The notes: generated by a model from the sequence alone, not told the origin. A DNA stretch of 64,000 nucleotides from an uncultured Ruminiclostridium sp. (GCA_910588335.1 CAJUQV010000004.1:1-64000), one strand, 5' to 3'. Positions 25,164 to 34,440 are shown, numbered from the stretch's first letter. Numbers and translations are program-made.

Positions 25164-25916
25164 TTACGGCAGTTTTTTTGAATTTATTTCAATCCATACG
25201 GATTTGAATCCGCAATTTACCGCTATATTCATAGAGTGAAAATTGGCTATGCCCGTTCCGTAAAAGGGAATATCTCCCGATTCCGATATTTTGTTTTTGA
25301 GCAGTGTGACAAGATAAGTGCCTAAACCCATTGAGCGGTATTCGGGAAGCACGTCTATGCCGATCTGCTGCCATCCTGGAGCGTCTTCGGAGCAGCCGGC
25401 CATTCCCATTATTTTTTCCCCGTCAAAGGCGCATACTGCTATGGTGTCGGGGCGTTCCGGCATATATTGCTCGCAAATGGCGTTGGGGAAACGTTTGTCG
25501 CCGTAAAACGGCTTGATTTCCTCATATCCGCAGTACCATTTTACCGTAAAGCTTCCCTTGGGATTTGTCTCTTTCGAGGGTAGGTACAAATGGTGGGAAT
25601 GAGTCAGCGTATAACCGTATTTATTAAGCTCTTTTTCGATAACTACCGTATGAGGCTGCTCAAAAAGCCAGTATCCCGCTTTATCCTTTACGTATTCTCT
25701 CAAAAACGGAAAAATACGCTCGTCGGCGGTTATAACGGCATTTTTGCCCAATGTCGCCATACGGAAAAACGTTTTTTCGCTTTCGTACATTCGCCGTCCC
25801 TCTTTAAGAGCAGAGGGAACAATAACATTTTCCGTTTTTTCAAAGTCCTCCGGCGCACAGTTGAAGTCGTTGGAGAGCAATATTTTAAGCTTTTTCAGCA
25901 TTTCCGAATATTCCAT
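25164..25916 (-). CDS. GNAT family N-acetyltransferase
   Basis: About 250 residues; I take the ATG reading MEYSEMLKKL with GGAAAGG 8 nt upstream rather than the TTG six codons earlier. The first 130 residues are of a type often found before a GNAT domain in Clostridia. The GNAT part has VCAFDGEKIMGMAGCSED, the acetyl-CoA loop VLPEYRSMGLGTYLVTLL, and ANFHSMNIAVNCGFKSVW. The substrate is unknown. It stands alone, divergent from the secA-like gene. Confidence 0.82.
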   Translation of the reverse strand: MEYSEMLKKLKILLSNDFNCAPEDFEKTENVIVPSALKEGRRMYESEKTFFRMATLGKNAVITADERIFPFLREYVKDKAGYWLFEQPHTVVIEKELNKYGYTLTHSHHLYLPSKETNPKGSFTVKWYCGYEEIKPFYGDKRFPNAICEQYMPERPDTIAVCAFDGEKIMGMAGCSEDAPGWQQIGIDVLPEYRSMGLGTYLVTLLKNKISESGDIPFYGTGIANFHSMNIAVNCGFKSVWIEINSKKLP

Positions 25917-26014
25917 TTTGCTTTTCCTTTCCAATCGCTGAATAAATCACGATTTAATTTTATCACATATATCGCCTGTTGTCAAATCAACACTACTTTT
26001 CACAATAATTTTTA

Positions 26015-26043
26015 TTTACTTTTTTAATAAAATATGATATACT
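26015..26043 (+). promoter_or_regulatory. Probable sigma-A promoter of the secA-like gene
   Basis: TTTACT (26015-26020) and TATACT (26038-26043) are spaced 17 nt; the gene's ATG follows at 26074 behind AAAGGAAAA. Confidence 0.5.
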
Positions 26044-26073
26044 GAAAAAGATCAAAAGAAAGGAAAATCGTAA

Positions 26074-28455
26074 ATGACAGAAAACGAAAAATTTTTTTCT
26101 TCGGTGCGTAAATACGCCGAAGAATACGATATAAACACACTTATACAAATGTCCGAAAACGGAAAAAATCTGACCCCGCTTTTTGCTGCCGTCTGTATCG
26201 CCTCAAAAAAGGGTCTTGGAATTACCCCCTTCGATCAGCAGCTTTTGGCGGCGCGGGCGCTTATCGAGGGAAAAATTCTTGAAATGCCCACCGGAGAGGG
26301 GAAAACCCTATGTGCGGTATTCGCTTCGGTATGGCACAAGCTGATGGGCAGAAAAGTCCACGTTCTCACCTTTAACGATTATCTGGCATACCGTGACGAA
26401 CACTGGATGCGCCCGGTTTACGATATTTTAGGAATAAGCGTTGCCTCGGTCACCGAAAGAAGCGACTTTTACGCGCGAAAAGCCGCCTATAAAGCCGACG
26501 TGCTTTATATAAGCGCAAGAGAATGCTGCTTTGACTATCTGAGGGATTTCACGGTACAAAATACGGAGGATACGGTGGGACAGGGCTTCGGCGCTGCGAT
26601 AGTGGACGAAGCCGATTCGCTTCTGATTGACGAGGGACGGATCCCAATGGTGGTTTCGGCGGATACCGAGGTAAAATACGACCCTGATCTATATAAGGTG
26701 GCCGAGCTTATGGACGGCTTTACACAAAAGGATTACGATATAAGCCTTGAAGCGGAAAACGTATATCTTTCCGATAAAGGCGCGGAAAAGGCGGAACGAT
26801 TTTTCGGATTGAGCAATCTTTACGACGAGGAAAACGCCGAGCTGCTTTCCAAAATAAACGACTGTCTTAACGCGTGGTTTATGCTTAAAGAAAACAAAGA
26901 CTATATTTGCCGCGACGGAAGAATATTGCTTATAGACAAATTTACGGGACGCGTAGCGGAAAACCGCCATTATCCCGGAACTCTTCAGTCGGCGGTTGAA
27001 ATAAAACACGGTGTGGAAGTCACTTCAAGAGGAGTGATAATGGGCAGTATCGCGATGCAGTATTTCGTAAGGCAGTATCCGTTCCTTTCCGGAATGACCG
27101 GGACCGCGGAAGCTTCCAAGGACGAGTTTTACCAGCTTTATGACCTTGAGTACAAACGGGTGGAGCCTCATACTCCAAGCAAACGCATTGACCGTGACAT
27201 GATGATTTACTACAGCAGCGAGGCGAAGTGGAAGGGCGTGGTAAAAGCGGTGCGTGAGGCTAACCGAAAGGGTCAGCCCGTTCTTGTAGGTACCGGAAGC
27301 ATACAGGACAGCGAAATGCTTTACGATATGCTGAGAGAAAACGATATAAACGCTGTGGTTCTGAACGCCAAGAACGACTATATGGAGGCGGACGTAATAA
27401 GCGAAGCCGGACGTCCCTTTGCCGTAACCATCTCCACCAATATGGCGGGGCGGGGCGTTGATATAAAATTGGGCGGAAGGAACGAGGCCGAAAGGGAGAA
27501 AGCCGTAAGTGCGGGAGGACTTTTGGTAATCTCCACCTATATGCCCGAAAGCAGCAGAATAGTGAAGCAGCTTATCGGCCGCTGCGGCAGGCAGGGTGAT
27601 CCGGGCGAAAGCATGTGCTTTGTGTCGATAGACGAGCCTATAATGGAAAAATACAGGCTGACAAGCCTTCTTCCCACCAAGCACAAGCCTCTGCCATCCG
27701 AATGGCCGTTGGAGGATAAAATACTTCGCCGCGAAGTGGAGAGGATACAGCGCATAAGCGAGGGGGACGCCTTTGACGTAAGGGCAAGACTCTTAAAATT
27801 CACAATGATAGGCGAAAAGCACAGATCGCAGATTTTTGAGAGCAGGACGCGGTTCCTGAAGGACGAATCACCCGGAATATGGGAAGACTGTCCACGCTAT
27901 GAGGAAGCGCTTAAGATATACGGAGAGCCAATGCTGTCCGATATTCAGCGGAGAACTGTTGTGGCGGCGGTAAACAGGTTTTGGAGCGAATATCTCGAAT
28001 ACACCGAATATATACGAAGGGGAATCCATTTAGTGGAGGTTGGCGGAAAAAGTCCGGCCGAGGAATATAATATCGCGGCGGAGGAGTACTACCGATCCAT
28101 GGAGGAAGAACTGAGATCCTATGCCATAGAACGTCTTGACGACCTTCTGGACAACGGAGACGAGAATTACCGCATATACACTCCTAAAAATATCCGCACA
28201 TATCTTCTGGAGGATACGGGAGATGAGCTGAACAAAAAGCCGTTTCTTGTGAACTTCCTTTCCGAGGAAAGCGAAAGGGAGATTATGGAGGAGGGAGCAA
28301 GAAACGCCGTTTCTTTTGAAGATGACACACTTGATTTATTTGACGGGGATTCCGAAAATACAGAGGAGAATGAATGCGCCGCGGAGAAAAGTGTAACCGT
28401 TGCTCTCCGAAAAGAAGAAAAGAAAAAAGGCTTTCTTTTTTGGAAAAAGAAGTAA
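26074..28455 (+). CDS. Divergent SecA-family preprotein translocase ATPase (SecA2-like)
   Basis: A 793-residue SecA homologue. Nucleotide-binding domain 1 has Walker A MPTGEGKT (71-78; MKTGEGKT in SecA1) and DEAD-type VDEADSLLIDEGRIP (from 177). The second domain has TNMAGRGVDIKLGG (about 455) and IGRCGRQGDPGES (about 501), where housekeeping SecA has GRQGRQGD or similar. The preprotein-binding region and helical domains are present. There is no C-terminal Cys/His zinc motif; the tail is Lys-rich (KKKGFLFWKKK), which may bind lipid. These changes and the short length point to an accessory SecA2, which exports a subset of proteins. No secY2 or accessory Sec genes are adjacent. It is followed by mnmE after 41 nt. 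If this were the only SecA it would be highly unusual. Confidence 0.85.
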   Translation: MTENEKFFSSVRKYAEEYDINTLIQMSENGKNLTPLFAAVCIASKKGLGITPFDQQLLAARALIEGKILEMPTGEGKTLCAVFASVWHKLMGRKVHVLTFNDYLAYRDEHWMRPVYDILGISVASVTERSDFYARKAAYKADVLYISARECCFDYLRDFTVQNTEDTVGQGFGAAIVDEADSLLIDEGRIPMVVSADTEVKYDPDLYKVAELMDGFTQKDYDISLEAENVYLSDKGAEKAERFFGLSNLYDEENAELLSKINDCLNAWFMLKENKDYICRDGRILLIDKFTGRVAENRHYPGTLQSAVEIKHGVEVTSRGVIMGSIAMQYFVRQYPFLSGMTGTAEASKDEFYQLYDLEYKRVEPHTPSKRIDRDMMIYYSSEAKWKGVVKAVREANRKGQPVLVGTGSIQDSEMLYDMLRENDINAVVLNAKNDYMEADVISEAGRPFAVTISTNMAGRGVDIKLGGRNEAEREKAVSAGGLLVISTYMPESSRIVKQLIGRCGRQGDPGESMCFVSIDEPIMEKYRLTSLLPTKHKPLPSEWPLEDKILRREVERIQRISEGDAFDVRARLLKFTMIGEKHRSQIFESRTRFLKDESPGIWEDCPRYEEALKIYGEPMLSDIQRRTVVAAVNRFWSEYLEYTEYIRRGIHLVEVGGKSPAEEYNIAAEEYYRSMEEELRSYAIERLDDLLDNGDENYRIYTPKNIRTYLLEDTGDELNKKPFLVNFLSEESEREIMEEGARNAVSFEDDTLDLFDGDSENTEENECAAEKSVTVALRKEEKKKGFLFWKKK

Positions 28456-28496
28456 TAAAATCAGAAATTCATTATTGAGGGAAAGGACGGGAGGAT

Positions 28497-29864
28497 ATGT
28501 CAACTATCGCGGCAATCGCCACGCCCCCCGCAACGGGAGGCATATCGGTAATAAGGATAAGCGGCGAAAATGCCCTTGAGATAGCGGCTAAGCTTTTTAA
28601 ACCGATAAACGGAAGGGATATTTCCCAAATGAAAGGCTATACCGCCGCTTACGGCAGCATATACGGCGGGGCGAAGGGAAACGAGCGTCTTGACGACGGT
28701 ATACTTCTTGTGTTCCGCGCCCCACACAGCTACACGGGTGAAAACGTGGCGGAAATAACCTGTCACGGCGGTATTCTTATAACAAGGCGGGTACTGAGGG
28801 CATGCTTTGACGCGGGAGCGGAGCCTGCCAAGGCGGGGGAGTTCACACGAAGAGCCATGCTGGCGGGTAAGATGACCCTGACGCAGGCGGAAGCGGTGGC
28901 GGATATAATAAACTCCAGAAGCGATCAGTTTCTGAAATGCGCCGCCGCGCAGCTTGACGGGGCATTGTATCGCAAAATAAATGAAATAAAGCAGACAATA
29001 CTGGATATAGCCACGGAAATAACCGCGTGGATAGACTATCCCGACGAGCTGGACAGCTTTGAGATAGGTTCAAAGATAGGTCAGCTAACCGATTGCCGTC
29101 TGCGTCTTAAGCTGCTTTTGGAAAGCTTTGACGTCGGACAGGCGCTCAGGGACGGAATAAGCGCCGCCATAGTGGGAAAGCCGAATGTGGGAAAATCAAC
29201 GCTTATGAATCTTCTGGTGGGCTGTGAAAGAAGCATAGTTACCGACATTGAGGGTACCACAACGGATATTATCGAGGAAAACGTGATTTTGGGCGAAGCG
29301 CTGCTTCGTATTGCCGACTGCGCGGGAATACGGGAGACAAATAATCCCGTGGAAAGAATAGGCGTGGTAAAGATGGAAAAGCGCCTTGAACAGTCACAGC
29401 TTATCTTTGCGGTTTTCGATTACAGCCGTCCGCTGGAGAGCGACGATTACAGGCTGATAGAAAAGCTTAAGGGGAGGAACGTTCTTTGTGTTATAAACAA
29501 GCTTGACCTTGAGAACAAGCTGGATATGGCGTATCTTGCCGCAAAATTCGGAAAGGTTGTCGAAATTTCCGCCAACGACTCCAAATCTCTTAAAATACTT
29601 AACGAAGCGGTGAGGAAACTGATAAATCCCGAAAAACTGGATATTTCAGCGGGATTTATCGCCAACGAACGTCAGAGAGCCGCCGCTGTAAAAGCGGAAA
29701 AGGCTATCGAAGCGGCAATCGACGGGATAAACGAGGGAGTTACTCTCGACGCATCGGGCGTTATGTTGGAAGCGGCTTTAGATAGTCTGATGGAACTTAC
29801 CGGTGAAAACGTGAGCGAGGAGATTATCGACAGGGTGTTTGAGAAATTCTGCGTGGGAAAGTGA
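28497..29864 (+). CDS. mnmE: tRNA uridine-5-carboxymethylaminomethyl modification GTPase
   Basis: A 455-residue protein of normal length. The N-terminal formyl-THF-binding domain starts TIAAIATPPATGGISVIRISG. The G domain, inserted in a helical domain, has G1 GKPNVGKST (about residues 225-233), the DCAGIRET switch II and the NKLD specificity loop. The C-terminal CVGK holds the essential Cys. With MnmG it modifies the wobble uridine of tRNAs. It is usually near mnmG/rnpA, but here follows a secA-like gene. Confidence 0.97.
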   Translation: MSTIAAIATPPATGGISVIRISGENALEIAAKLFKPINGRDISQMKGYTAAYGSIYGGAKGNERLDDGILLVFRAPHSYTGENVAEITCHGGILITRRVLRACFDAGAEPAKAGEFTRRAMLAGKMTLTQAEAVADIINSRSDQFLKCAAAQLDGALYRKINEIKQTILDIATEITAWIDYPDELDSFEIGSKIGQLTDCRLRLKLLLESFDVGQALRDGISAAIVGKPNVGKSTLMNLLVGCERSIVTDIEGTTTDIIEENVILGEALLRIADCAGIRETNNPVERIGVVKMEKRLEQSQLIFAVFDYSRPLESDDYRLIEKLKGRNVLCVINKLDLENKLDMAYLAAKFGKVVEISANDSKSLKILNEAVRKLINPEKLDISAGFIANERQRAAAVKAEKAIEAAIDGINEGVTLDASGVMLEAALDSLMELTGENVSEEIIDRVFEKFCVGK

Positions 29865-29902
29865 TATTATGCCGATTTCAGCCGTGTTTTTCGGCACGGC
29901 AG

Positions 29903-29931
29903 TTGACAATATCGGCTCAAAATGCTATAAT
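29903..29931 (+). promoter_or_regulatory. Consensus sigma-A promoter of the ftsY operon
   Basis: A perfect TTGACA (29903-29908) and TATAAT (29926-29931) separated by 17 nt. The ftsY ATG is 41 nt further. A GCCGTG/CACGGC hairpin just before may end the mnmE transcript. Confidence 0.85.
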
Positions 29932-29971
29932 TATACTATTTTCAAGTTATTAACGTAAGCAAGGAGAAACA

Positions 29972-30946
29972 ATGGGACTTTTTGAAAAGCTCAAAAACGG
30001 GCTTGTAAACACTAAAAACAGCATTGCGGAAAAACTCGGCGGTCTGTTCGGGCGCTCAAAAAAAATAAACGAGGATTTTTTCGAGGAGCTTGAGGAAACA
30101 TTGATAACCTCCGACTTAGGCGGAGAAACCAGCGCGGAAATATGCGACAGATTAAGGGAAAAAGCAAAGGCGGAAAAGCTCACGGACGCATCGGACGTTC
30201 TGGCGGCTATGAAGGAAATTATTAGCGAGATGATAAGCGGCGAAAACGAGCTTTTACTGCATACCTCCCCGTCGGTTATAACCATGATAGGGGTCAATGG
30301 AGCGGGTAAGACCACCGCTGTGGGAAAGCTTGCCGCGAGGCTGAAAGCGGAAGGAAAAAAGGTGCTTGTGGCGGCGGCGGACGTTTTTCGCGCGGCGGCT
30401 ATCGAGCAGCTCAACGTATGGACCGACAGGGCGGGCGTTGAAATAGTAAAAAAGGAGGAGGGATCCGACCCGGCCGCCGTGGTTTACGATGCCTGCACAA
30501 AAGCGCTTGCGGATAATTACGACGTACTTATAATAGATACGGCGGGAAGACTTCAGAATAAGAAGAATCTGATGGACGAGCTGAAAAAGATATCCCGAAT
30601 CATAGGACAAAAACTTCCCGAAGCCGACCGCGAAACGCTTCTGGTATTGGACGCCACTACGGGACAAAACGCGGTGAATCAGGCCAAGCTTTTTAACGAA
30701 GTCTCCGAAATTACCGGCATAGTGCTTACTAAGCTTGACGGAACGGCTAAGGGCGGAATAATTATACCGATTAAAAATGAATTGGGCATACCGGTCAAAT
30801 TGGTGGGCGTAGGAGAAAAAATCGACGATTTGCAGCCCTTTGTTCCCTCCGATTATGCCGAGGCTCTTTTTGGGGATATCAGGACGGATGAAACCGAGGA
30901 AGAGCCGTCGGATACGGAGATTGAACAGGGACAGGAGCAGGAGTAA
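29972..30946 (+). CDS. ftsY: Signal recognition particle receptor FtsY
   Basis: A 324-residue SRP GTPase that docks ribosome-SRP complexes to the membrane. The N-terminus is short (GLFEKLKNGLVNTKNSI), typical of Firmicutes FtsY without the long acidic A domain. NG domain motifs: GVNGAGKTTAVGKLAARL (G1), DVFRAAAIEQL (insertion box), IDTAGR, TKLDGTAKGG (G4) and GVGEKIDDLQPF. A short acidic tail (EEEPSDTEIEQGQEQE) at the C-terminus is unusual in placement. It heads a plus-strand cluster with rdgB and yhbY. Confidence 0.96.
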   Translation: MGLFEKLKNGLVNTKNSIAEKLGGLFGRSKKINEDFFEELEETLITSDLGGETSAEICDRLREKAKAEKLTDASDVLAAMKEIISEMISGENELLLHTSPSVITMIGVNGAGKTTAVGKLAARLKAEGKKVLVAAADVFRAAAIEQLNVWTDRAGVEIVKKEEGSDPAAVVYDACTKALADNYDVLIIDTAGRLQNKKNLMDELKKISRIIGQKLPEADRETLLVLDATTGQNAVNQAKLFNEVSEITGIVLTKLDGTAKGGIIIPIKNELGIPVKLVGVGEKIDDLQPFVPSDYAEALFGDIRTDETEEEPSDTEIEQGQEQE

Positions 30947-30970
30947 TAAAAAGAGGAATACAACATTGAA

Positions 30971-31570
30971 ATGAAAGTTATAATAGCAACAAAAAACGAA
31001 GGCAAGGCAAAGGAGTTCCGACAGCTTCTGGCGCCATTCGGCTATGAGCCGGTTTCTTTAACCGAAGCCGGTATAAACGCGGAAATCGTTGAGGACGGGG
31101 AGACCTTTGAGGAAAACGCTCATATTAAGGCAAAGGCGGTGCATAATCTGACGGGTTTGCCCGTTATAGCTGATGACAGCGGGCTGGAAGTGGAATTTTT
31201 AGGGGGAGCGCCGGGGATATATTCCGCCAGATACGCGGGGGAAAACGCTACCGACGAACAGCGTAATCAAAAGCTGCTGGAGGAGATGCAGGGAGCCGAT
31301 ACTCCGCTAAGAGGAGCGCGTTTTGTCTGCGCCATTTACTTTATCGGCGCGGCAGGAAAGGAATACTGCGTTACTGGCACTCTTGAAGGCTTCATAGGCT
31401 TTGAGCCGATGGGAGAGGGAGGCTTCGGCTATGATCCCATTTTTATGATGGATGAAGACACAAGCCTCGCCATGATGGAAAGCGAAGAGAAGAATAGGAT
31501 AAGCCACAGAGCGCGGGCCATGCAAAAGCTTGCGGAGGAGCTGCAAAAAAATGAAAAGGAAAGTATATGA
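30971..31570 (+). CDS. rdgB: XTP/dITP diphosphatase (RdgB/HAM1 family)
   Basis: A 199-residue nucleotide-pool cleaner that hydrolyses dITP, dXTP and ITP. Family signatures: IATKNEGKAKEFRQLL, ADDSGLEVEFLGGAPGIYSA (binding and catalytic Asp), GEGGFGYDPIF and SHRARAMQKL. The 3' end overlaps the yhbY start by 4 nt (ATGA), so the two are translationally coupled. Confidence 0.95.
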   Translation: MKVIIATKNEGKAKEFRQLLAPFGYEPVSLTEAGINAEIVEDGETFEENAHIKAKAVHNLTGLPVIADDSGLEVEFLGGAPGIYSARYAGENATDEQRNQKLLEEMQGADTPLRGARFVCAIYFIGAAGKEYCVTGTLEGFIGFEPMGEGGFGYDPIFMMDEDTSLAMMESEEKNRISHRARAMQKLAEELQKNEKESI

Positions 31571-32025
31571 CAAGTAAAGAAAGAGCAAAATTAAAATCCA
31601 TAGCGTCGAATATGGACACTATATTGCAGATAGGCAAAAATCCAATAGGGGATACGTTTATAAAACAAGTAGCCGACGCGCTCAAAGCGAGGGAACTGAT
31701 AAAGATACATGTTCTCGAAACCTGTGAGCTTACCCCCGCTGAGACCGCCGAAGCGCTGTCGGAGGCTGTGGGCTGCGAGGTGGTGCAGGTGATAGGCAGT
31801 AAAGCGATTTTGTTCATGCGAAGACAAAAGGGTGAAAAAAAGTCTTCTTATTTAGACGAAATCAAGGACGGGAACGCTAAACGGAAACCCGATTCCGTTA
31901 AGGATAAGCGTAAAGCTTATGCGGCGGTAAAGAAAGCATCTCCCCCAAAAAAGGCCGGAAATAAATCGGGATATTCTTTAAAAAGCAGGGGCAAAAGCGG
32001 ATTTAACAAAGGAAAAGGAAAGTAA
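31567..32025 (+). CDS. yhbY: YhbY family RNA-binding protein (CRM domain) with a basic tail
   Basis: A 152-residue protein. The first 95 residues are a CRM domain: KLKSIASNMDTILQIGKN, the GxxG-type loop and VLETCELTPAETAEAL, ending VIGSKAILFMRR. Relatives bind pre-50S ribosomes and help assembly. The remaining 55 residues are a Lys/Gly/Ser-rich basic tail (KKASPPKKAGNKSGYSLKS), which most bacterial YhbY proteins of about 97 residues lack; it probably adds RNA affinity. The position before nadD matches the Firmicutes yhbY-nadD-yqeK-rsfS cluster. Confidence 0.92.
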   Translation: MTSKERAKLKSIASNMDTILQIGKNPIGDTFIKQVADALKARELIKIHVLETCELTPAETAEALSEAVGCEVVQVIGSKAILFMRRQKGEKKSSYLDEIKDGNAKRKPDSVKDKRKAYAAVKKASPPKKAGNKSGYSLKSRGKSGFNKGKGK

Positions 32026-32093
32026 CCTTAAAAGAACTCGAAAAAACCGGTTTGTTCAAAAACTTCTCCTACAGGAAAGGAATGATCATAAAT

Positions 32094-32699
32094 ATGAAAA
32101 GAGTTGGCATTTTCGGCGGAGCTTTCGATCCGCCTCATATAGGGCACGAGCGGCTGGCAGCGCTGTGCTGTGAACGGCTGGGGCTTGAAGAACTTCTGAT
32201 CGTTCCTACGTTCCGCTCCCCCCACAAACCCACGCCGCTTACCGATTACGAACATCGTCTTAATATGTGCAGGGCGGTGTTCAATAAAAAAATTTATACC
32301 GTTTCCGATATGGAGAGGCAGATAGACGGCGAAGGGTATACGATTACACTGATTAGAAGGTTAAAGGACGTTTATCCCAAGGATACAAAGTTTTTCCTGA
32401 TAATCGGCGGAGATATGCTGTTCAGTTTTGAAAAATGGTACAAATACGAAAGTATTTTAAAGGAGTGCTCCGTTACGGCTGCCGCAAGGGAAGACGACAG
32501 CTATGCGGATATGTTGGAATACGCCGCGGAGCTTGGACGGATAAAGGTTCTTAATTTGCCCGTTACCGATATTTCCTCCACCGAAATAAGGGAAAAGCTG
32601 AAAAAGGGGGAAAATGCCGATGGCTTACTTTCGCAAGCTGTTTCCGACTATATAAAGGAGCATTGTCTGTACGGACAGGAAACGGAAAGGCAGGTATAA
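32094..32699 (+). CDS. nadD: Nicotinate-nucleotide adenylyltransferase
   Basis: A 201-residue enzyme that adenylates nicotinate mononucleotide to deamido-NAD. I take the ATG that reads MKRVGIFGGAFDPPHIGHER, because the nucleotidyltransferase signature GGAFDPPHIGH normally lies at residue 7; upstream starts add an unrelated tail. Further motifs: LIVPTFRSPHKP, FFLIIGGDMLFSFEKWYKY and the C-terminal DISSTEIREKL. The stop codon overlaps the following ATG by one base. Confidence 0.95.
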   Translation: MKRVGIFGGAFDPPHIGHERLAALCCERLGLEELLIVPTFRSPHKPTPLTDYEHRLNMCRAVFNKKIYTVSDMERQIDGEGYTITLIRRLKDVYPKDTKFFLIIGGDMLFSFEKWYKYESILKECSVTAAAREDDSYADMLEYAAELGRIKVLNLPVTDISSTEIREKLKKGENADGLLSQAVSDYIKEHCLYGQETERQV

Positions 32700-33379
32700 T
32701 GGGATTTATCGATAGTTTTTCCGACGCCGTAAACAAGGTTTTGGACAAAGCCGCAAGTCCGGAGACAAAAGAAGCCGTGGATCGAGTAACCGAAGCGATA
32801 GGCGAAAAGGTAAATTCTTTTATCGACGGCATTTCGGGGTTCGCTCCCGATTTCGCTAACGCTCCTTCACACGCCAAGCCTTTGAGAGTACGTTTTCAAG
32901 AGTTGTATTTTTTTGACGAAAACGGAAAAGACTATAAAGTTAAAGCTTCTTTTTCCCTTTCGGGCGATTTCGTCGAGAGCAAGACCAATGCGGGTGAAAT
33001 AGATGCGATTTATTTATACGTTCCGGATTGTAACGATATGTTCGTCCCATTTGAGTCAAACGAGGCGCGTCCCTACTTTATGATAGCGCCTGATATCGAC
33101 GAGGTTTACTGTTCCGTAAAGGAATACCTTGAATGCGGAAAAGTAAATTCGGCGATATGGCTTCAGCCCTCGGATCATCCGAATATGCTGTTTCGGGCGA
33201 AGTTTGAATATTACGGAGATTACATGGTGATGTACGGATATCAAAGAAGAGACGGTTCGCCGGGAGGAATGTGTCTTGTCTACAAAAAAGCCATAGACGG
33301 AAGCGTCCTGTGCGGAAAGCTGCTGACGCAGCTTGAGGAAGCGGCGGAAAGCTACCGCGAAGAAAAGCTTGATATATAA
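32699..33379 (+). CDS. Conserved hypothetical protein in the nadD-yqeK cluster
   Basis: A 226-residue protein; the ATG overlapping the nadD stop by one base is chosen because GGAAAGGCAGG lies before it. The N-terminal 45 residues are amphipathic helices (GFIDSFSDAVNKVLDKAA) with similarity to phasin-like helices only in pattern. The rest is mixed alpha/beta with many aromatic residues (FRAKFEYYGDYMVMYGYQRRD). There is no signal peptide and no known motif. The tight coupling between nadD and yqeK suggests regular co-expression, but it is not part of the standard cluster. I do not recognise the family. Confidence 0.7.
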   Translation: MGFIDSFSDAVNKVLDKAASPETKEAVDRVTEAIGEKVNSFIDGISGFAPDFANAPSHAKPLRVRFQELYFFDENGKDYKVKASFSLSGDFVESKTNAGEIDAIYLYVPDCNDMFVPFESNEARPYFMIAPDIDEVYCSVKEYLECGKVNSAIWLQPSDHPNMLFRAKFEYYGDYMVMYGYQRRDGSPGGMCLVYKKAIDGSVLCGKLLTQLEEAAESYREEKLDI

Positions 33380-33392
33380 GGGAGAAAAGAAA

Positions 33393-33980
33393 ATGAATCC
33401 CGAACTGAGAAAATACGAACAGGTTATAAACACGCTGATGAAAAGCAGGAGATTTAAACACAGCGTAAACGTTGCGGAAATGTGTCTTACACTTGCGAAA
33501 AAATTCGGCGGTGACGAAGACAAAGCTTACACTGCGGGAATACTCCACGATTGCCGTAAGGAAACGGAAAAAAGCGTTATGCTGGAGGAGATGGAAAGGA
33601 GCGGATATTATGTCGATCCGGTTGAACGTAACTGCGCCAAGCTTTGGCACGGTATAGCAGGGGCGTATTATGCGAAAAACGTTCTTGGAATAACCGATAC
33701 GGACATTTTAAACGCCATACGTTTTCACACGGTGGGACGCGCGGATATGACGCTTACCGAAAAGATAGTGTTTTTGTCGGATATGGTGTCGGATGACAGG
33801 GATTATCCCGATGTTGAAAAATACCGCGCTGCGGTAATGGATGATCTTGACAACGGAATGTTTCAGACTCTCAGATGGTCAATATTGAAAACGGTAGGGG
33901 ACGGAAACAGCATACCTGCTGCTACCTTGGAGGCATACACTTTTTACTCGAAGTATAAAAGAGGCAAGCTTTTGCCTTAA
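33393..33980 (+). CDS. yqeK: YqeK family HD hydrolase (Ap4A symmetrical hydrolase)
   Basis: A 195-residue protein with ATG behind GGGAGAAAAG; longer upstream frames lack a site. HD motifs: KHSVNVAEMC, the HD pair in GILHDCRKE, LWHGIAGAYYA and IRFHTVGRADMT, and the terminal Asp in VFLSDMVSDDRDYP. YqeK proteins hydrolyse diadenosine tetraphosphate to two ADP. It stands between nadD (with one insert) and rsfS, as in Bacillus subtilis. Confidence 0.93.
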   Translation: MNPELRKYEQVINTLMKSRRFKHSVNVAEMCLTLAKKFGGDEDKAYTAGILHDCRKETEKSVMLEEMERSGYYVDPVERNCAKLWHGIAGAYYAKNVLGITDTDILNAIRFHTVGRADMTLTEKIVFLSDMVSDDRDYPDVEKYRAAVMDDLDNGMFQTLRWSILKTVGDGNSIPAATLEAYTFYSKYKRGKLLP

Positions 33981-34008
33981 TGTAAAAATAATTTAAAAAG
34001 GAGAAGCT

Positions 34009-34362
34009 ATGACAGACGAAAATATCTTAAAAATTGCCGTAAAGGCAATCGACAGTAAGTTAGGCGAAAACATAAAGGTAATAAAGATAGACGAGCTGAC
34101 TATTTTAGCCGATTATTTTATTATCGCCAACGGAAACAGCAACACACAGGTGAAGGCCATAGCCGACGAAGTGGAATTCAAGCTTTCCGAGGCGGGGCTT
34201 GAGCCGCATCGTACAGAGGGGTATCAAGGGGCGAACTGGATAGTGCTTGACTATGTTGATGTTGTGATTCATATTTTCCATAAGGACACCAGAGATTTTT
34301 ACGATTTGGAAAGACTCTGGCAGGACGGAACGGAAATTCCCGCCGCAGACTTTCTTAAATAA
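34009..34362 (+). CDS. rsfS: Ribosomal silencing factor RsfS
   Basis: A 117-residue protein of normal length behind AAAAGGAG. It has the DUF143/RsfS pattern: GENIKVIKIDELTILADYFI, IANGNSNTQVKAIADEVE, GYQGANWIVLDYVDVVIHIF and the ending DFYDLERLWQDG. It binds uL14 and blocks joining of ribosomal subunits in starvation. It is the last gene of the yhbY-nadD-yqeK-rsfS series. Confidence 0.96.
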   Translation: MTDENILKIAVKAIDSKLGENIKVIKIDELTILADYFIIANGNSNTQVKAIADEVEFKLSEAGLEPHRTEGYQGANWIVLDYVDVVIHIFHKDTRDFYDLERLWQDGTEIPAADFLK

Positions 34363-34440
34363 TATTCTTTATTATGAACAGTCTTTAGGGTGCTGAAAAA
34401 GCAGCCGAAAAAATTTTTGGAATAACTTTCAAAATAACTA

